Position numbers and translations under genes: made by a program. Under the pieces are notes generated by a model. It worked only from the letters and a program-made list of their open reading frames with translations, searched no databases and was not told the origin of the DNA. A stretch of 32,139 bases of DNA from Chara braunii (lineage: Eukaryota; Streptophyta; Charophyceae; Charales; Characeae), in assembly GCA_003427395.1 (NCBI GenBank), contig BFEA01000286.1, forward strand, positions 739,211 through 771,349. The letters run 5' to 3'. Each line of letters begins with the position of its first letter. The stretch's first letter is position 1. Shown here in pieces: positions 1-10,033 of this stretch.

Positions 1-436
1 TTACAAGAATAAAGTTAGGTTGCAGGTACTGCACTTGGAACTCCTCCCTGGGTCTCCTCTGCCACGACCGTTCCGTGGACCTCCATGGTTTCCAATGGAT
101 GTCCAGATCAGCATTCAGTTCACTGAATAGCTTGGAGGGGTCTTGCCACAGTACTCTGTATGTGTGCAGGATGGATTCCTTGGCCCGGGGCTCTTTTTCT
201 TCCCTATGACCTCTTCTCATCGTCCTCCATGCTTCTTGGGTTGCGGTCCTGATTACTTCTTCCAGAACTTGCTGAGCCTGTAGCAGTCCAAAATGATGGT
301 CTCTTACTGTATTTTTGTGGCCAGAAAAAATGAGAATCCAGTCCTTTGGGAGATTACAGAGAAGATCACCACGCCCCCTGCACGAGGATGCCACGCATAA
401 ATGGAGAAATTGTCCAAAAGCTAAAAACTCACTCAT
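1..436 (-). CDS. Partial open frame running off the left edge, product unknown
   Basis: On the minus strand an ATG at 436-434 opens 145 codons without a stop, continuing past base 1, so the C-terminus is not seen. An in-frame TAG (442-440) lies just upstream. The translation is rich in Arg, Glu and Trp, with segments such as DHHFGLLQAQQVLEEVIRTA and DIHWKPWRSTERSW. This looks like real helical protein rather than low complexity. I do not recognise a domain. By composition it could be the C-terminal tail of a non-LTR retrotransposon ORF, but that is a guess. Its first ~30 codons lie antisense to the U6-like sequence at 341-420, so the ATG may not be the true start. Confidence 0.35.
   Translation of the reverse strand, partial: MSEFLAFGQFLHLCVASSCRGRGDLLCNLPKDWILIFSGHKNTVRDHHFGLLQAQQVLEEVIRTATQEAWRTMRRGHREEKEPRAKESILHTYRVLWQDPSKLFSELNADLDIHWKPWRSTERSWQRRPREEFQVQYLQPNFILV
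341..420 (+). pseudogene. U6 snRNA-like sequence (diverged copy)
   Basis: The stretch from about 354 to 419 aligns without gaps to the central and 3' part of plant U6 snRNA, with roughly 54 of 66 positions identical by eye. It retains the ACAGAGA box in TACAGAGAAGAT, then the CCCCTGC, AGGATG, CACGCA and GAGAAAT blocks, and ends in GTCCAAAA. The start GTCCTTTGGGAGA resembles the U6 5' hairpin, followed by a ~20-base deletion. The AGC triad of U6 is altered, and I see no upstream sequence element, TATA box or T-run terminator at plant U6 spacing. It is therefore probably a dead retrocopy. The family assignment comes from remembered U6 sequence, not a search. Confidence 0.6.
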
Positions 437-470
437 TAACTAACTAGCCAGTGTAGCCACTGTATTCCGT

Positions 471-579
471 CCCTCTCATGTCGTGGTCGGTGCCACGAGA
501 GGGAGAGTGGTGGGCAGTTGGGAGGTGTAGTTTTTTAGTGGACAGTTGACGATTCCGTACCTCTCATGGCACCGACCAC
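471..579. repeat. Nested inverted repeats with duplicated CCTCTCATG motif
   Basis: CCCTC...TCGTGG (471-486) pairs with CCACGA-GAGGG (493-503) to form a bulged hairpin. The 13-mer GTGGTCGGTGCCA (483-495) recurs as a perfect reverse complement at 567-579. The words ATTCCGT.CCTCTCATG occur directly at about 464 and 551. This looks like the edge of a rearranged or foldback repeat. Confidence 0.5.
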
Positions 580-1072
580 GAAGAGTACAGTGAACGGGTG
601 TTGTGGGATTTGTATGTCCGAGTTCATCGTACTCATGGTGGCACGAGTCTCTGGACTGAATCTGGACACAATAGCTGGCAGATACGTCCCGGTGATCCAA
701 TAGTGCCAGTAAAATAGTATGCCTTGGAGTCACTTTGCACCCTTTTGCTCGCGCTTGAGCTTGATCATGCCAAGCCTGCAGAAGGATGGGTAATTCCATC
801 TCTGATTAAAAGATATGGAAAAATAAAAATAAAATTAAAAAATGGATTTTCAATTTTGTCAATTTGACTCAATTGTCTTTTTATGTCTTTTTTATTCAAC
901 AGGCTTGAGGGTTCAAAATGGGCCCCTCCATCAGGAAGACAATCTCACCCTGCCACCACCAAGGACTCAGTCTTTTCTGAGTTTTCTGCCAATTCTGGGA
1001 AGGCAAAGGCCATGGCACCAAAACCTCACACCCCCCCAGCAGGTGCGATACCTGCTACAGTAGGTGAGCGAT
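580..1072. other. No gene recognised
   Basis: Nothing supportable is seen here. The short open frames overlap each other, and there is an AT-rich patch near 810-900. Confidence 0.5.
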
Positions 1073-1250
1073 ATCGACCAGGGATCAGCCGGTAGCATCA
1101 GGACCCAGCTTCTTCGATGGGTCAGTCACTGTATCGCCAGGGATCAGTTGGTAGCATCAGGACTGAACTTCTTCGATGGGCCAGTCACTGTATCGCCAGG
1201 GATCAGCTGGTAGCATCAGGACTGAGCTTCTTCGATGGGCCAACCACTGT
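1073..1250. repeat. 59-60 bp minisatellite, three copies
   Basis: Units start at ATCG(A)CCAGGGATCAG at 1073, 1133 and 1192, giving periods of 60 and 59. Each contains GGTAGCATCAGGAC and CTTCTTCGATGGG. Copies differ at a few positions. The repeat explains the overlapping short frames that share the same peptide here. Confidence 0.9.
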
Positions 1251-1261
1251 GCCGTCCCTCT

Positions 1262-1480
1262 GGTCCCCTCCCCCTACGAACACCAGCAGTCTCTGCTCAA
1301 TGCCGCCCGGGGGGACCAATGTGGCCTATTTCTAGGTGGCGGGCACCGAGCTTGCCCAGGAAGGTACATGAGGCCAATGGGGATTGGACCCAAGAGACCC
1401 TCCTGGAGCATGGTCCCATTAGCAGTCAGATAGGAGTGTGGCCGACCCAGTGTGACATGGAGTGGCAGCGGCCTGACAGG
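1262..1480 (-). mobile_element. SINE-like dispersed repeat, relative of the 21254-21535 copy
   Basis: The segment from CCCCTACGAACACCAGCAG through CTGCTCAATGCCG to CCCAGGAAGGTACATGAGG matches 21366-21474 in order. On the minus strand it contains a tRNA T-arm-like element: TGGG, loop TCCAATC, CCCA. This resembles a Pol III B box. I infer a divergent tRNA-derived SINE. Boundaries are approximate. Confidence 0.5.
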
Positions 1481-1668
1481 TTCATTACGAATTTCTGGGC
1501 GGAGAACACAAGAGAAAGGCAAAAACGAAAAACAAACAAACAGAGACCTTCCACGGAAAATCGCGTCAGATCGCTTCTCAGCCATAAGATCACAAATGAT
1601 CTGATGGTGGTGGTTGGAACAACAGTGAACAAAGTAGCGTGCCTCCTTTGTTTTTGTTTATTTTATCG

Positions 1669-1698
1669 CAGCTATCTCAGAATTTCACGAGATAGCTG
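1669..1698. repeat. 10-bp perfect hairpin
   Basis: CAGCTATCTC (1669-1678) and GAGATAGCTG (1689-1698) are perfect reverse complements around a 10-base loop. No T-run follows, so there is no reason to call it a terminator. Confidence 0.6.
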
Positions 1699-1808
1699 AG
1701 AGTCTGTCATTTTCAAAACACTTTTCCTTTCTTTTTTCTCATTTTCTTAGAAGAGCTACAAATCTTCAAAGTTTGACATGCCCGACACTTTTTCTAGTGC
1801 AGGTAGGT

Positions 1809-1845
1809 TGCAGAAATGGCTAAGTTGTACTTAGCCATTTCTGCA
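1809..1845. repeat. 17-bp perfect hairpin with 3-base loop
   Basis: TGCAGAAATGGCTAAGT (1809-1825) is followed by TGT and then its exact reverse complement (1829-1845). It is a near-perfect palindrome of 37 bases, long enough to extrude as a cruciform. No function can be assigned. Confidence 0.85.
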
Positions 1846-2253
1846 AAATGGCACTTCAGTTTTCAGGCCCTGTCTGAGTACTCACACTCAAACTTGAGTG
1901 GCTTGCATCTGGGGCACACCAGCGGCCACATTCGCAGCTGTTGTCCCTTCCCCTTCCTTTCCTCTTCTTTTTCGTCCTTCTCTTTTTTTCCTAAACCCTC
2001 CTTTTCCTGTGAGGGGCAGCTCGTCGTCTGAAAACGAACGGGCACTCCCCCCCAAGTTTTTCCACAGAGCCAAACTAGAGTCAAGCTCAACAGGGCCTTC
2101 TTTACCCCACGCGATCCACCTTTCGCTAGAACGCGGAAAGATGTGTCGCCATCTCTCAGTTTCCCCTCCCTCGTGGTCACCCCCATCTCTTCCCTCTTCC
2201 ATGGCAAGTCACTGTGCAATAAAACGGGGGAGAGGGGGGGGGGGGGGGGGGGA

Positions 2254-2284
<31 letters not shown>

Positions 2285-2292
2285 GAAGGAAG

Positions 2293-2330
<38 letters not shown>

Positions 2331-2592
2331 ACCGGTTACCTGATTGGGGAACTGTCAGGCTGCCCATGAAAATTGGGTCTTGTTCCTCTTCTGTGAGGAC
2401 AGGTGGATTCATAACTGCGCCGTTTAATGATTCCCTTTCATTTTCCTCCTGTTTTTTTTTTTTTTTTTTTTTTTTTTGCTCCGTTGGCATATGCCAACGG
2501 TCACTTCGAATCGCGTGGCATGCAGCCACGAACTGTTGAAATACAGACCCAAGTTCGAAACCATATGGATTTGCCCTAAAAAAATGAAACAT
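1846..2592. other. No gene; long homopolymer tracts
   Basis: A G run (2234-2252) is followed by A-rich tracts (2257-2284 and 2293-2327), and there is a T run at 2452-2477. The open frames crossing these are lysine, glycine or phenylalanine runs produced by the homopolymers. The word CAGACCCAAGTTCGAA near 2551, resembling a tRNA B box, also occurs in reverse complement near 22755. Confidence 0.7.
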
Positions 2593-2688
2593 TTTGGACC
2601 ATTTCTCGATTTATGCGTGGGATCCTTGCGCAGGGGCCATGCTAATCTTCGCGCGACCAGTTTCGGACCGTGCGATCCAGAAGATCCC
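2593..2688 (-). pseudogene. U6 snRNA-derived sequence lacking the ACAGAGA box
   Basis: Read on the minus strand, 2651 to 2593 is almost identical to the plant U6 core: GAAGATTAGCATGGCCCC, TGCGCAAGGAT, CACGCA, then AAATCGAGAAATGGTCC. I count about three differences in 57 positions. A T run follows at 2584-2578, as a Pol III terminator would. The 5' part keeps a trace of U6 (CTTC hairpin and TCCGA) but has deletions. The ACAGAGA box that pairs with the 5' splice site is replaced by CGCGCGA. This should make it non-functional for splicing. I see no convincing plant U6 promoter upstream (toward 2750). Confidence 0.75.
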
Positions 2689-2689
2689 G

Positions 2690-3876
2690 CGATTGAAATT
2701 GGCCGCACCAAATCGCATCTGCCCACAGCCGCTCCAAAAGGACCTAGCGCTAGTAGGGCGCGTTCATACTCGATCGCGGTATCTGTCGAGTGACAGTTTG
2801 ACACGGTACCTACTGGGCTAGCTCCTACTACATGTATAGTACAAGCGATTAATTATATGAAGAGCATAGCTCAGCAGTGCCGACTACCCGTGGCTTGGCA
2901 GGTCCTATTGGCCAACTCCAGCCATAGGACCGGCCTTTCCCTGCTACTCCGCGATCGTGCACCTGACGTGACTGTCCTCACCAACCACTCACACTCTCAA
3001 TCTCGCGGATTAACAGTTACGCGTCCTTATTTTTTTAAAAGATAGTTTAAGATTTATTGTTCCATCAACCGCTCGTTTTTTGCGGCCTCGTCAGAAACGG
3101 GATAGAACCAGTCACACCTCCATTCCAAGATGTTGACATACATTTGGATTTAAGTTTTTAAGAAGAGTTTTAGCCTCTCAGTCATAGGTCAGCTCTGATT
3201 TAACTTTTGGCAAACACGTCAGCCTCATTACGTATTTTTTTTATTATAAAAGTCGGGCAGCTTCCGACATTCAAAGTACCAGGCCGTCAATCGGATAGGC
3301 CAAAATGACCTCTTCAGGGTACTCAAGTACAAATTGCGAAATGGAAAAAAACTCAATTTTCATGAAAACATAGTTAAGGGGTTTTGCTCCAACACCGGTC
3401 CTTCGATGCTTTCAAAATCTTATAATTTTATGGTGGTCCCATGAAACGACCCTTCGGACTAAGGCGAGAACCCCAGTTTACCTTGGCAATTTAACCTCCG
3501 CAAAAAAACATCGGCCGCGCCCCAATTACTATGATTGGCGTTCCACGGGCATGAGTTGTCTCGCGGGGCGTGAGGTTGCATACACACACGTGATTTGCTA
3601 ACTGCATGTTGGAGCCCAACAAAAAAACAACCTCCTTAGTTTCCCGACGGGTAGAACAGACATCATTTAGGTTGTATCAGATCCCACCTTCCACACTTGG
3701 TTACGCGTTAGGTCTTGGATGTGTTTGTATTGGATATTTGTTTTGCAATATTCATGTTCTCAACGCTTGAGCCCAAGACTGTGATATGGCCTGCTGCAAG
3801 ATATGCACGTGCGGTTGTTGGTGCCACAGGCCTGTCAAACTGGTGCCAAAGATGAACTGTTTTCCGATATGTTGTG
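2690..3876. other. No gene recognised
   Basis: This is mixed-composition sequence with only short frames. A CATAGCTCAGCAGTG word near 2867 resembles a tRNA A box, but no T-arm follows at tRNA spacing. Confidence 0.5.
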
Positions 3877-4087
3877 GTTAAACCACTAGTACTTGGCTCA
3901 ACTATTGGTGTCGAGCCTACAAACGTCTTGCGTGTCGTTTTCTGCCCAACTATCAGCGCATCACTTTTTTTTTTTTTGGCTAGCGTTGCTAGCCATTGTG
4001 GTTCGATAGTCTCGAAGCCCAAAAGTTGCGGCAGGTTAACGACAGGGGGCCACGCCCGATGTTTGGGCCAAGTACTAGTGGTTTAAA
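3877..4087. repeat. Inverted repeat, 23-bp arms
   Basis: The arm GTTAAACCACTAGTACTTGG (first 20 bases, 3877-3896) is matched in reverse complement by GGGCCAAGTACTAGTGGTT (from 4065), with about two mismatches in 23. The ~165-base spacer has a T run at 3965-3978. Related words GGTACTGGCGGTTTAAA (about 12350) and TAAACCACCAGTACC (31838) occur elsewhere, so these may be ends of a dispersed element. Confidence 0.55.
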
Positions 4088-4170
4088 TCCCAAACGTTTG
4101 CAAATGTCCCAACCCCACTTGACATCCACGTACTTCCATATGCACCGATGCCAAAGCACGGGAAGGGGAT

Positions 4171-4345
4171 TTTTTTTTTTTTTATACGAATACTGGACCC
4201 AAATATGCTAGATGTGGTGATATGAGCACCCACCTCTAACAAACGGCCCCAGGCTCCATTCCATTGGTGGGGAGTTGCACCTGCTGGAAAACGAGTTTAG
4301 CGTCCCTATAATACAATTGTAGTGTAAGATAATGGGAAAATGCTT
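4171..4345 (-). mobile_element. 5'-truncated LINE 3'-end copy
   Basis: Reading minus, sequence like the 3' end of the LINE at 31600-31828 ends in an A tract (T run 4171-4184 on plus). Shared words include AGGCTCCAT, TTGGTGGGGAG, CACCTGCTGGAAAAC and AGCGTCCCT. Only the last ~150 bases are present, typical of aborted target-primed reverse transcription. Confidence 0.55.
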
Positions 4346-4403
4346 GAGGGGTTGTCAATCACGAGATGGACAAACAATATATATAAATTAAGCATTGACT
4401 TTA

Positions 4404-4925
4404 ACAGAAAAAAAATTCAGAATTAAATAATCATTCTATAGTAAAATTACATTCTAAATTTTAAATTTTCATTCCATCTTAAAAAAACGTCATTCCAATT
4501 TTAAAATTTTTCATCTTACTTGAAAACTTTTTGTCCAAGAATGGGGTATCCCTTCTTATTTGAACTGCATGTTAGAAATGGAATGGAAGTCTGGATGAGT
4601 TCATGAAATATTTTAATTGGACTGTCATTCTAAGTAAGAATTTTTAATCATAAGTAGGTTAATCCAATATAAATTATAAAATATTTGTTATAGTAGAATG
4701 AAAGTTTAATTAAGACATTTCATAAACTCGTTCAGACTTTCATTTCATTTTGAACAAATAGATGTAGTTGGAAAGGAAAACTCATATTTAGACAAAAACT
4801 TACCAAATAAAACTGTAAATTTTGGAATTGGATGAATATTGGAATGATAATTTATAAATATGAAGGATTTTCTTTTTATGATTTTTTTTTTTCAACTTTC
4901 AATTCTCGTGGGAATTTTTTTGTTG
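4404..4925. mobile_element. Foldback MITE, copy 1 (TA-type)
   Basis: About 520 bp aligns along its whole length with 10034-10553 in the same orientation, at roughly 85% identity by eye. The whole element is an imperfect palindrome. For example, GGAATGGAAGTCTGGATGAG (4577 on) is mirrored by the block around 4735-4755, and ATTCCAATTTTAAAA by TTTTGGAATTGGA. The ends (AACAGAAAAA...TTTTTTGTTG) are eroded relative to copy 2. It is non-coding. Class (Tc1/mariner-like) is inferred from the TA duplication seen at copy 2. Confidence 0.8.
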
Positions 4926-5149
4926 TTCAGACAGACCAGGGAACGACAAGACCAAAACCATAGATGCAAATATAATAACCGACGAGGACAAGGTAAGGAG
5001 AAAAAAAAAAAAAAAAAAGTGAGAGATAACAAAGAAGGAGATATACGCAATGATAAAAAAATAATCTCCTGAACGTGACGTTGTCAAAAAGATAGTTAAT
5101 AACACAATGGCAAATACGAGAAAAAATTGAACGGCGAAATCCGATCGGT

Positions 5150-5625
5150 TTCCGTTTGCTGCCGCCAACAGCTCCTCAGGGGTCTTTGGTCGCTTGGAAT
5201 TATCAAAACGACTGAATTATTATATACGCCTACAAAGTTGAGAGGACAAGTAACTAGTGCGTAAGCATTATAGACCAAATTCATTGAACCACAAAAATTG
5301 TTGTTATCAAAGGCTATTTTAATCGTCGAGAGACTTTCAGGTTAGACCACGGATACCAAGAACGACTTAAAAAGAGGAAAAATATAGATTGAACCCGTCT
5401 GAGCGGCCTCAAAACAACCTACACAACAATCGTCACTATCTAAAATCGTAAGGGAAAAATCATCAGTTTGCAATCGACATACTGCTTCATCGAACAATAA
5501 CAAAAAACAAAAACATTCGTCCAAGGTTGTATTTGCAAACCATACCGTATTGCTAGTCACCAAAAAAACAATCATTATATAGGATTTTGCCTAGGTTCGG
5601 TAAGCGGTCCCACCACCAACTCTGC
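5150..5625. repeat. Long direct repeat, left copy
   Basis: The block from GCCGCCAACAGC through AGAGGACAAGTAACTAGTGC and GTCGAGAGACTTTCA to CCAAGGTT and CACCAAAAAAACAATCA matches 8555-9000 at roughly 80% or more. Direct repeats of this length 3.4 kb apart could be LTRs of a decayed element. I find no primer-binding site, polypurine tract or protease/integrase motif to support that. Confidence 0.7.
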
Positions 5626-8424
5626 CAAAGAAACGGTCCCACTTTGTCAAAACAGGTACCCAGTGGTCCCAACATTCTGCAAACTTTATAAAAAAAATCA
5701 TCAAAGCTGGATCGAAGTAATTCTCAGGATATCCCTGAAACCAGAGTTCGATTTTGAGATAAATCAAAAAGGTAAACTCCACTCTCTTGATAGTGGTAAA
5801 TTGTCGAACTTTATGCATAAAGGAAATAATCACAACCATTTTTTGTTGTCGGTTAGAATATGAACAAAAATGTTGAATGCTTTGAAAAAAAAATTGTCCT
5901 CTTGAAATACTACGTTGATTCTTGTGGAATGCAAAGCAGCCAGACTTTGTGAGCTATTCGAAATCTTCAACATACAACCAAGAAAATCCCAACAATCATC
6001 CTGACTTGTTCTCTTCAAGCTAAGACTATTATCGTAGCACCGCTCAAAACTCTCCAAGATACTTTGACCATGTGAAATTGACGCTTAACTTGCGTCTACG
6101 ACAAGTAACGAAAAATGACGCATCATCAACCAATAGAACACCGTACACCAACTTCGCATCACGTAGAAGATAAGAAGTTGAATTCATTGTGTGCAAAAAG
6201 AAGACAAGCAAGAGCAGGGCTTGAGGATTTTCTCATCGGGATTCCAACCGTTTGACAGAGGAGTACACCGACACTCAGACAAAGCAATTATTCAACTCGA
6301 ACTAGACAAAGTCTAAAATTTGTTTGAAGGTGAGTCGATACCATCCATTTTCAACAGTAGAGCTCTTAGTTAGTCATGCCTGTTTTCCTCTGCTTTTAGT
6401 AGTTACAACATGAAAACCTTAAGAGATCCAATAGTCCGATACCCATTCCAAAGCCAGAAGAATAAATGCATGCAGTAAATTCAAAAATATTTTCTTAGTG
6501 TCAAAACAAGCCTAAATTAGGGACTCGTCATTGTTTAGTACTTTGTTGACCTTTCATACCCTCTCTATCCAATTAGTTGTACTCCGAAGATTGAAGTTCG
6601 TGGAAGATAAAAGATGCCATAGAAGGAGATTCACCACACTAGAGATCCGTTTTCCACCAATAGTGCTGAACTCAGAGTATGTTGGACAAATATGACGCGA
6701 TTTCGATACGTCCTTGTATTTTAGCATACAGTACGTGTTTCCTACTGATCCTTTTGGATTTCATTTTCCCACCTGTTGTGACTCACTCCGATTGTACTTA
6801 GACAAACACTTGCTCATGATTTTTTTCTCATTCATGAACCACCGCTTAAAGGTGGTGTTACCCCAAAACGAGTTTGTTAAGCCAGAACGATAAACTTTCG
6901 TACAACATATAAAAGTAACTCCCAGATTATGATCAATAGGGGAACGGATGAGGTCACCTAGGTGGATTTTGAAAGAGACAAATTCCTCAATTTGTCCATG
7001 AGAGCGAAAGGAGGAGGAAGAACAAGAGCAAAAGAGGGAAGAAGTAGACGAAAACAAGGAAGAAGTCAAAGAGGAGAGATTTGACGGACGGAGGATCGAC
7101 GAGTTGTTGAAACAGATCATCGGATCGTCTCGCAAAACATTGTGTTCATTGAAAGGAACAGACGACAAGGATTAAAAAAAAAAAAAAACGCAATCTTTTT
7201 TTTTAGGAAGGAAAAAAAATATCCACTGGAAGGAAGAGGGATTTTTTTTGAGTTTTTTATCCAATGAAGGGAAGAAATTGACTCGCTGAGACGAAAAAAA
7301 ACATGCCCATTCACTCGCGGAAAAGAAGAATCGGCGGATTGACAACAACAAATTTGCCTCCACAAGCCTTTAATATTGACGAGAATTATGAAGATGATCG
7401 TCCACAATTTTATTATGGCACCAGACCACCCTCATATTGCTAACGAGCATATCCTTCCATGCTAAGGCAATCTCAAGATTACTGATAATCTTGGCACATC
7501 TTCGTTGAATCATTACCTTGCAAAGAGACTCATGATAACAAACTTTTACAACCAACCATTGTCATATTTGTACGTGAAAACAAAAACTGATGACGTGAAA
7601 CACAACAAAACGAAGTCTAGAACGTGATCGTTTTTCTCCGAACACACGAACTATTGAAAAGGCGTATACGGGATTTTAAAAGTCCCAATTGAAGAGTTCA
7701 TGATGAAAGAACGGATGACTCAAGAAATGGGATAAAGGTTCCTTCAGAGATAAAGCACTGCGGAAAAAAAAAAAATTGATATGTTCGAACATAATATTTA
7801 CACCACCCACCAACCAACCTTTAGAACAACGAAGTTGATCGGTTTCAAAGGCACAAGACACAATAGATAACCCGTATGAACGTATGAACACCTTTCAGGG
7901 ATCCACCAATAACTCGCCTCCATGACACACAACCACACACTGATGCACATCATGATCCCAACAATAATCGATAACCTTTCTTAAACTTGTCGACAGTATC
8001 GCAACAGATGAATGAAAGACGACAAACAAACGTGGGACGCCTACAGTAAATAAATCCTCATATCGGGATTTTCCATGTTTGCGTTTTCTTTCATGTTTAC
8101 CTGCTCTGCACTTCTTCACTCTACGCGACTTATCACGCATACTTAGCAAGGATGAAAACGACGAATAAAAAATCTCATATTACAGAGTAGATCATTAGGA
8201 AAATAATGCATTAGCGGAACAGTCACATATTAATGAGGACCGCATCTCCTAAGCCATCTAGGCAGTCCTTCATTTATGTTGCTTTTCTCGATCAGATCTT
8301 GGTTGCATGTAGGATAGACATGCTCTAACCAACGAATATGCAGATTACAATTCGTGCTTCCGACATACATATGTTGACATCAGAGGGACATAAAAACATA
8401 AACAAAAGGACAAAAAAATAAATA
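5626..8424. other. Gene-poor AT-rich interval between the long direct repeats
   Basis: Short minus-strand frames occur (for example near 5830-6057, 6761-7168 and 7895-8149), but none has a recognisable domain and none is long enough to argue for coding. If the flanking repeats are LTRs, this would be a heavily decayed or non-autonomous interior. Simple A/T runs occur at 7175-7260. Confidence 0.4.
7002..7175 (+). other. 57-codon acidic open stretch without start codon
   Basis: Between TGA (6999-7001) and TAA (7173-7175) the plus frame reads a Glu/Lys-rich helix (RKEEEEQEQKREEVDENKEE) and then RFDGRRIDELLKQIIGSS. The heptad-like pattern suggests a coiled coil, but there is no ATG. It could be an exon or retroelement gag remnant, or merely a purine-rich tract. 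Confidence 0.2.
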
Positions 8425-9000
8425 AAAAATCATCCAAGGTTTTATTTGCGAACCATACGTACTGCTAGCCACCAAAAAAACAATCAAGTACGATTCTGCC
8501 TAGGTTCAAGAAACGTTTTCACCATGGTCCTACCACCATTTCGGCTGACCACCGCCAACAGCCGTTTGGTCGTTTGGAATGATCAGAGCGACTAAATTGT
8601 TATATACGCGCACAAAGTAGAGAGGACAAGTAACTAGTGCGTAAGCATTAATACCAAATTCATTGAGCCACCGGAATTGTTGTCATCAAAGACTATTTTA
8701 ATTGTCGAGAGACTTTCAAGTCACACCACGGGTATCAAGAACAACTTCAAACAAGAAAAACTAGAGACCTATACAACAATCGTCTCTATTTCTAATCGTC
8801 AGGGAAAGATCCACAATTTGAAACCGATATACTGCTTCGTCCAACAATTAAAAAAAATAAAATAATAATAATAATAAATAAATAAATCATCCAAGGTTTT
8901 ATTTGCGAACCATACGTACTGCTAGCCACAAAAAAAACAATCAAGTAGGATTCTGCCTATGTTCAAGAAACGGTTTCACCATGGTCCTACCACCATTTAT
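8425..9000. repeat. Long direct repeat, right copy, with its end module duplicated
   Basis: Two parts can be separated. Module B (CCAAGGTTTTATTTGCGAAC through CCATGGTCCTACCACCATTT) occurs at about 8433-8545 and again at about 8892-8998. Module A (GCCAACAGCCG...AATTAAAA) lies between them at 8555-8880. The left copy at 5150-5625 is A-B, so the right side is B-A-B. The two B copies are nearly identical and so are a recent duplication relative to the left copy. Confidence 0.75.
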
Positions 9001-10031
9001 ACATAAGGAGGCCTACCTCTTCAGCTAACCAATAGCTGCCAGATAAAATCTTGATTCATCTAGAAATCCACCTAGACACAAAGTATTGATTGTGGTCGGA
9101 CCATTACCAATCTCCCATTACCATATTCAAGTACTCAGATTTAATGCTCCAAGCAAACTCTTATGTGTATGATAAAAAGTGTTGATTGTTGGTTGGTCTA
9201 AAGTGTATTATCAGTCTGCATTTGCTCCATACCATTGTAGATCCACCAATGCACGCTCTGAGGGTGGGAAAAAATCAAAAACAAACCAGGCGATCTCAGT
9301 GAACGTGAAACCAATTTTAAAAAAAATATCACAGTCTCTTTTGATAACTAACATTTCCTTCCCCACCTAGACACTTCACTTCTCCCAACTTCTCCCTTTA
9401 ATGGTCCCTCAGCCAATTGTGTTGAAGCTTATTGAAAATTTTCTTTATATTTTGTTTTTGGGTTAGTGTTATTATAGTAATTTTTACTTTGGACCATTGT
9501 GCCCTGATTTCTGTTTGAAATTATCTCACTAATTTCGTTTCCTTCTATCTTGACACCTTCCCATGCAAGCACACATCTTATGTATCATAAAACCCACAAA
9601 ACAACCTTCCTTTCTATCTTGAATACATTAGTTTTAAATTCAGATACGTTATCTAGTGCTGGATTCCAACGTCCTAACAGAAGAGTCTTCCAGTCCCATG
9701 GTCATTATAAACCTGTGAATTTGGTCCATATATGATCCCATCTTCTCAATATTAGCCTCGCCTTAGGGCATTGTAGAAAAATTTGTTCGATAGTTTCTCT
9801 TATTTTTTTGTTTGAGAATGTTGAGATACATGATGGGCACCATGAAAGTGCTATACTTCTTTTTCCCAGAGAGGAATGGTCAATTAGCCAGTTGTAAACT
9901 GACAGTCATCTATGAGCGATTTGCCACTACAATGAGGCGAACTTTGTCAAACTTTCTTTGAAGCCCTTGCACCATTTAACCGATATGAGCAAGTCTTCAT
10001 AAATTTTGAGTTTTCCGACCCAGTATTCCTT
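9001..10031. other. No gene recognised
   Basis: AT-rich sequence with frames no longer than about 63 codons. Nothing supportable is seen. Confidence 0.5.
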
Positions 10032-10033
10032 TA

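Noticed and set aside
1898-2539. 213-codon plus frame with poly-Lys
   Set aside because: Its length comes from G, A and T homopolymers; no ordinary protein sequence remains once these are removed.
2860-2900. Possible tRNA start (CATAGCTCAGCAGTG)
   Set aside because: No T-arm or acceptor pairing at the right distance.
5034-5047. AGAAGGAGATATAC, identical to part of the T7 expression-vector ribosome binding site
   Set aside because: No other vector sequence surrounds it and no coding frame follows. It is a chance match in AT/GA-rich DNA.
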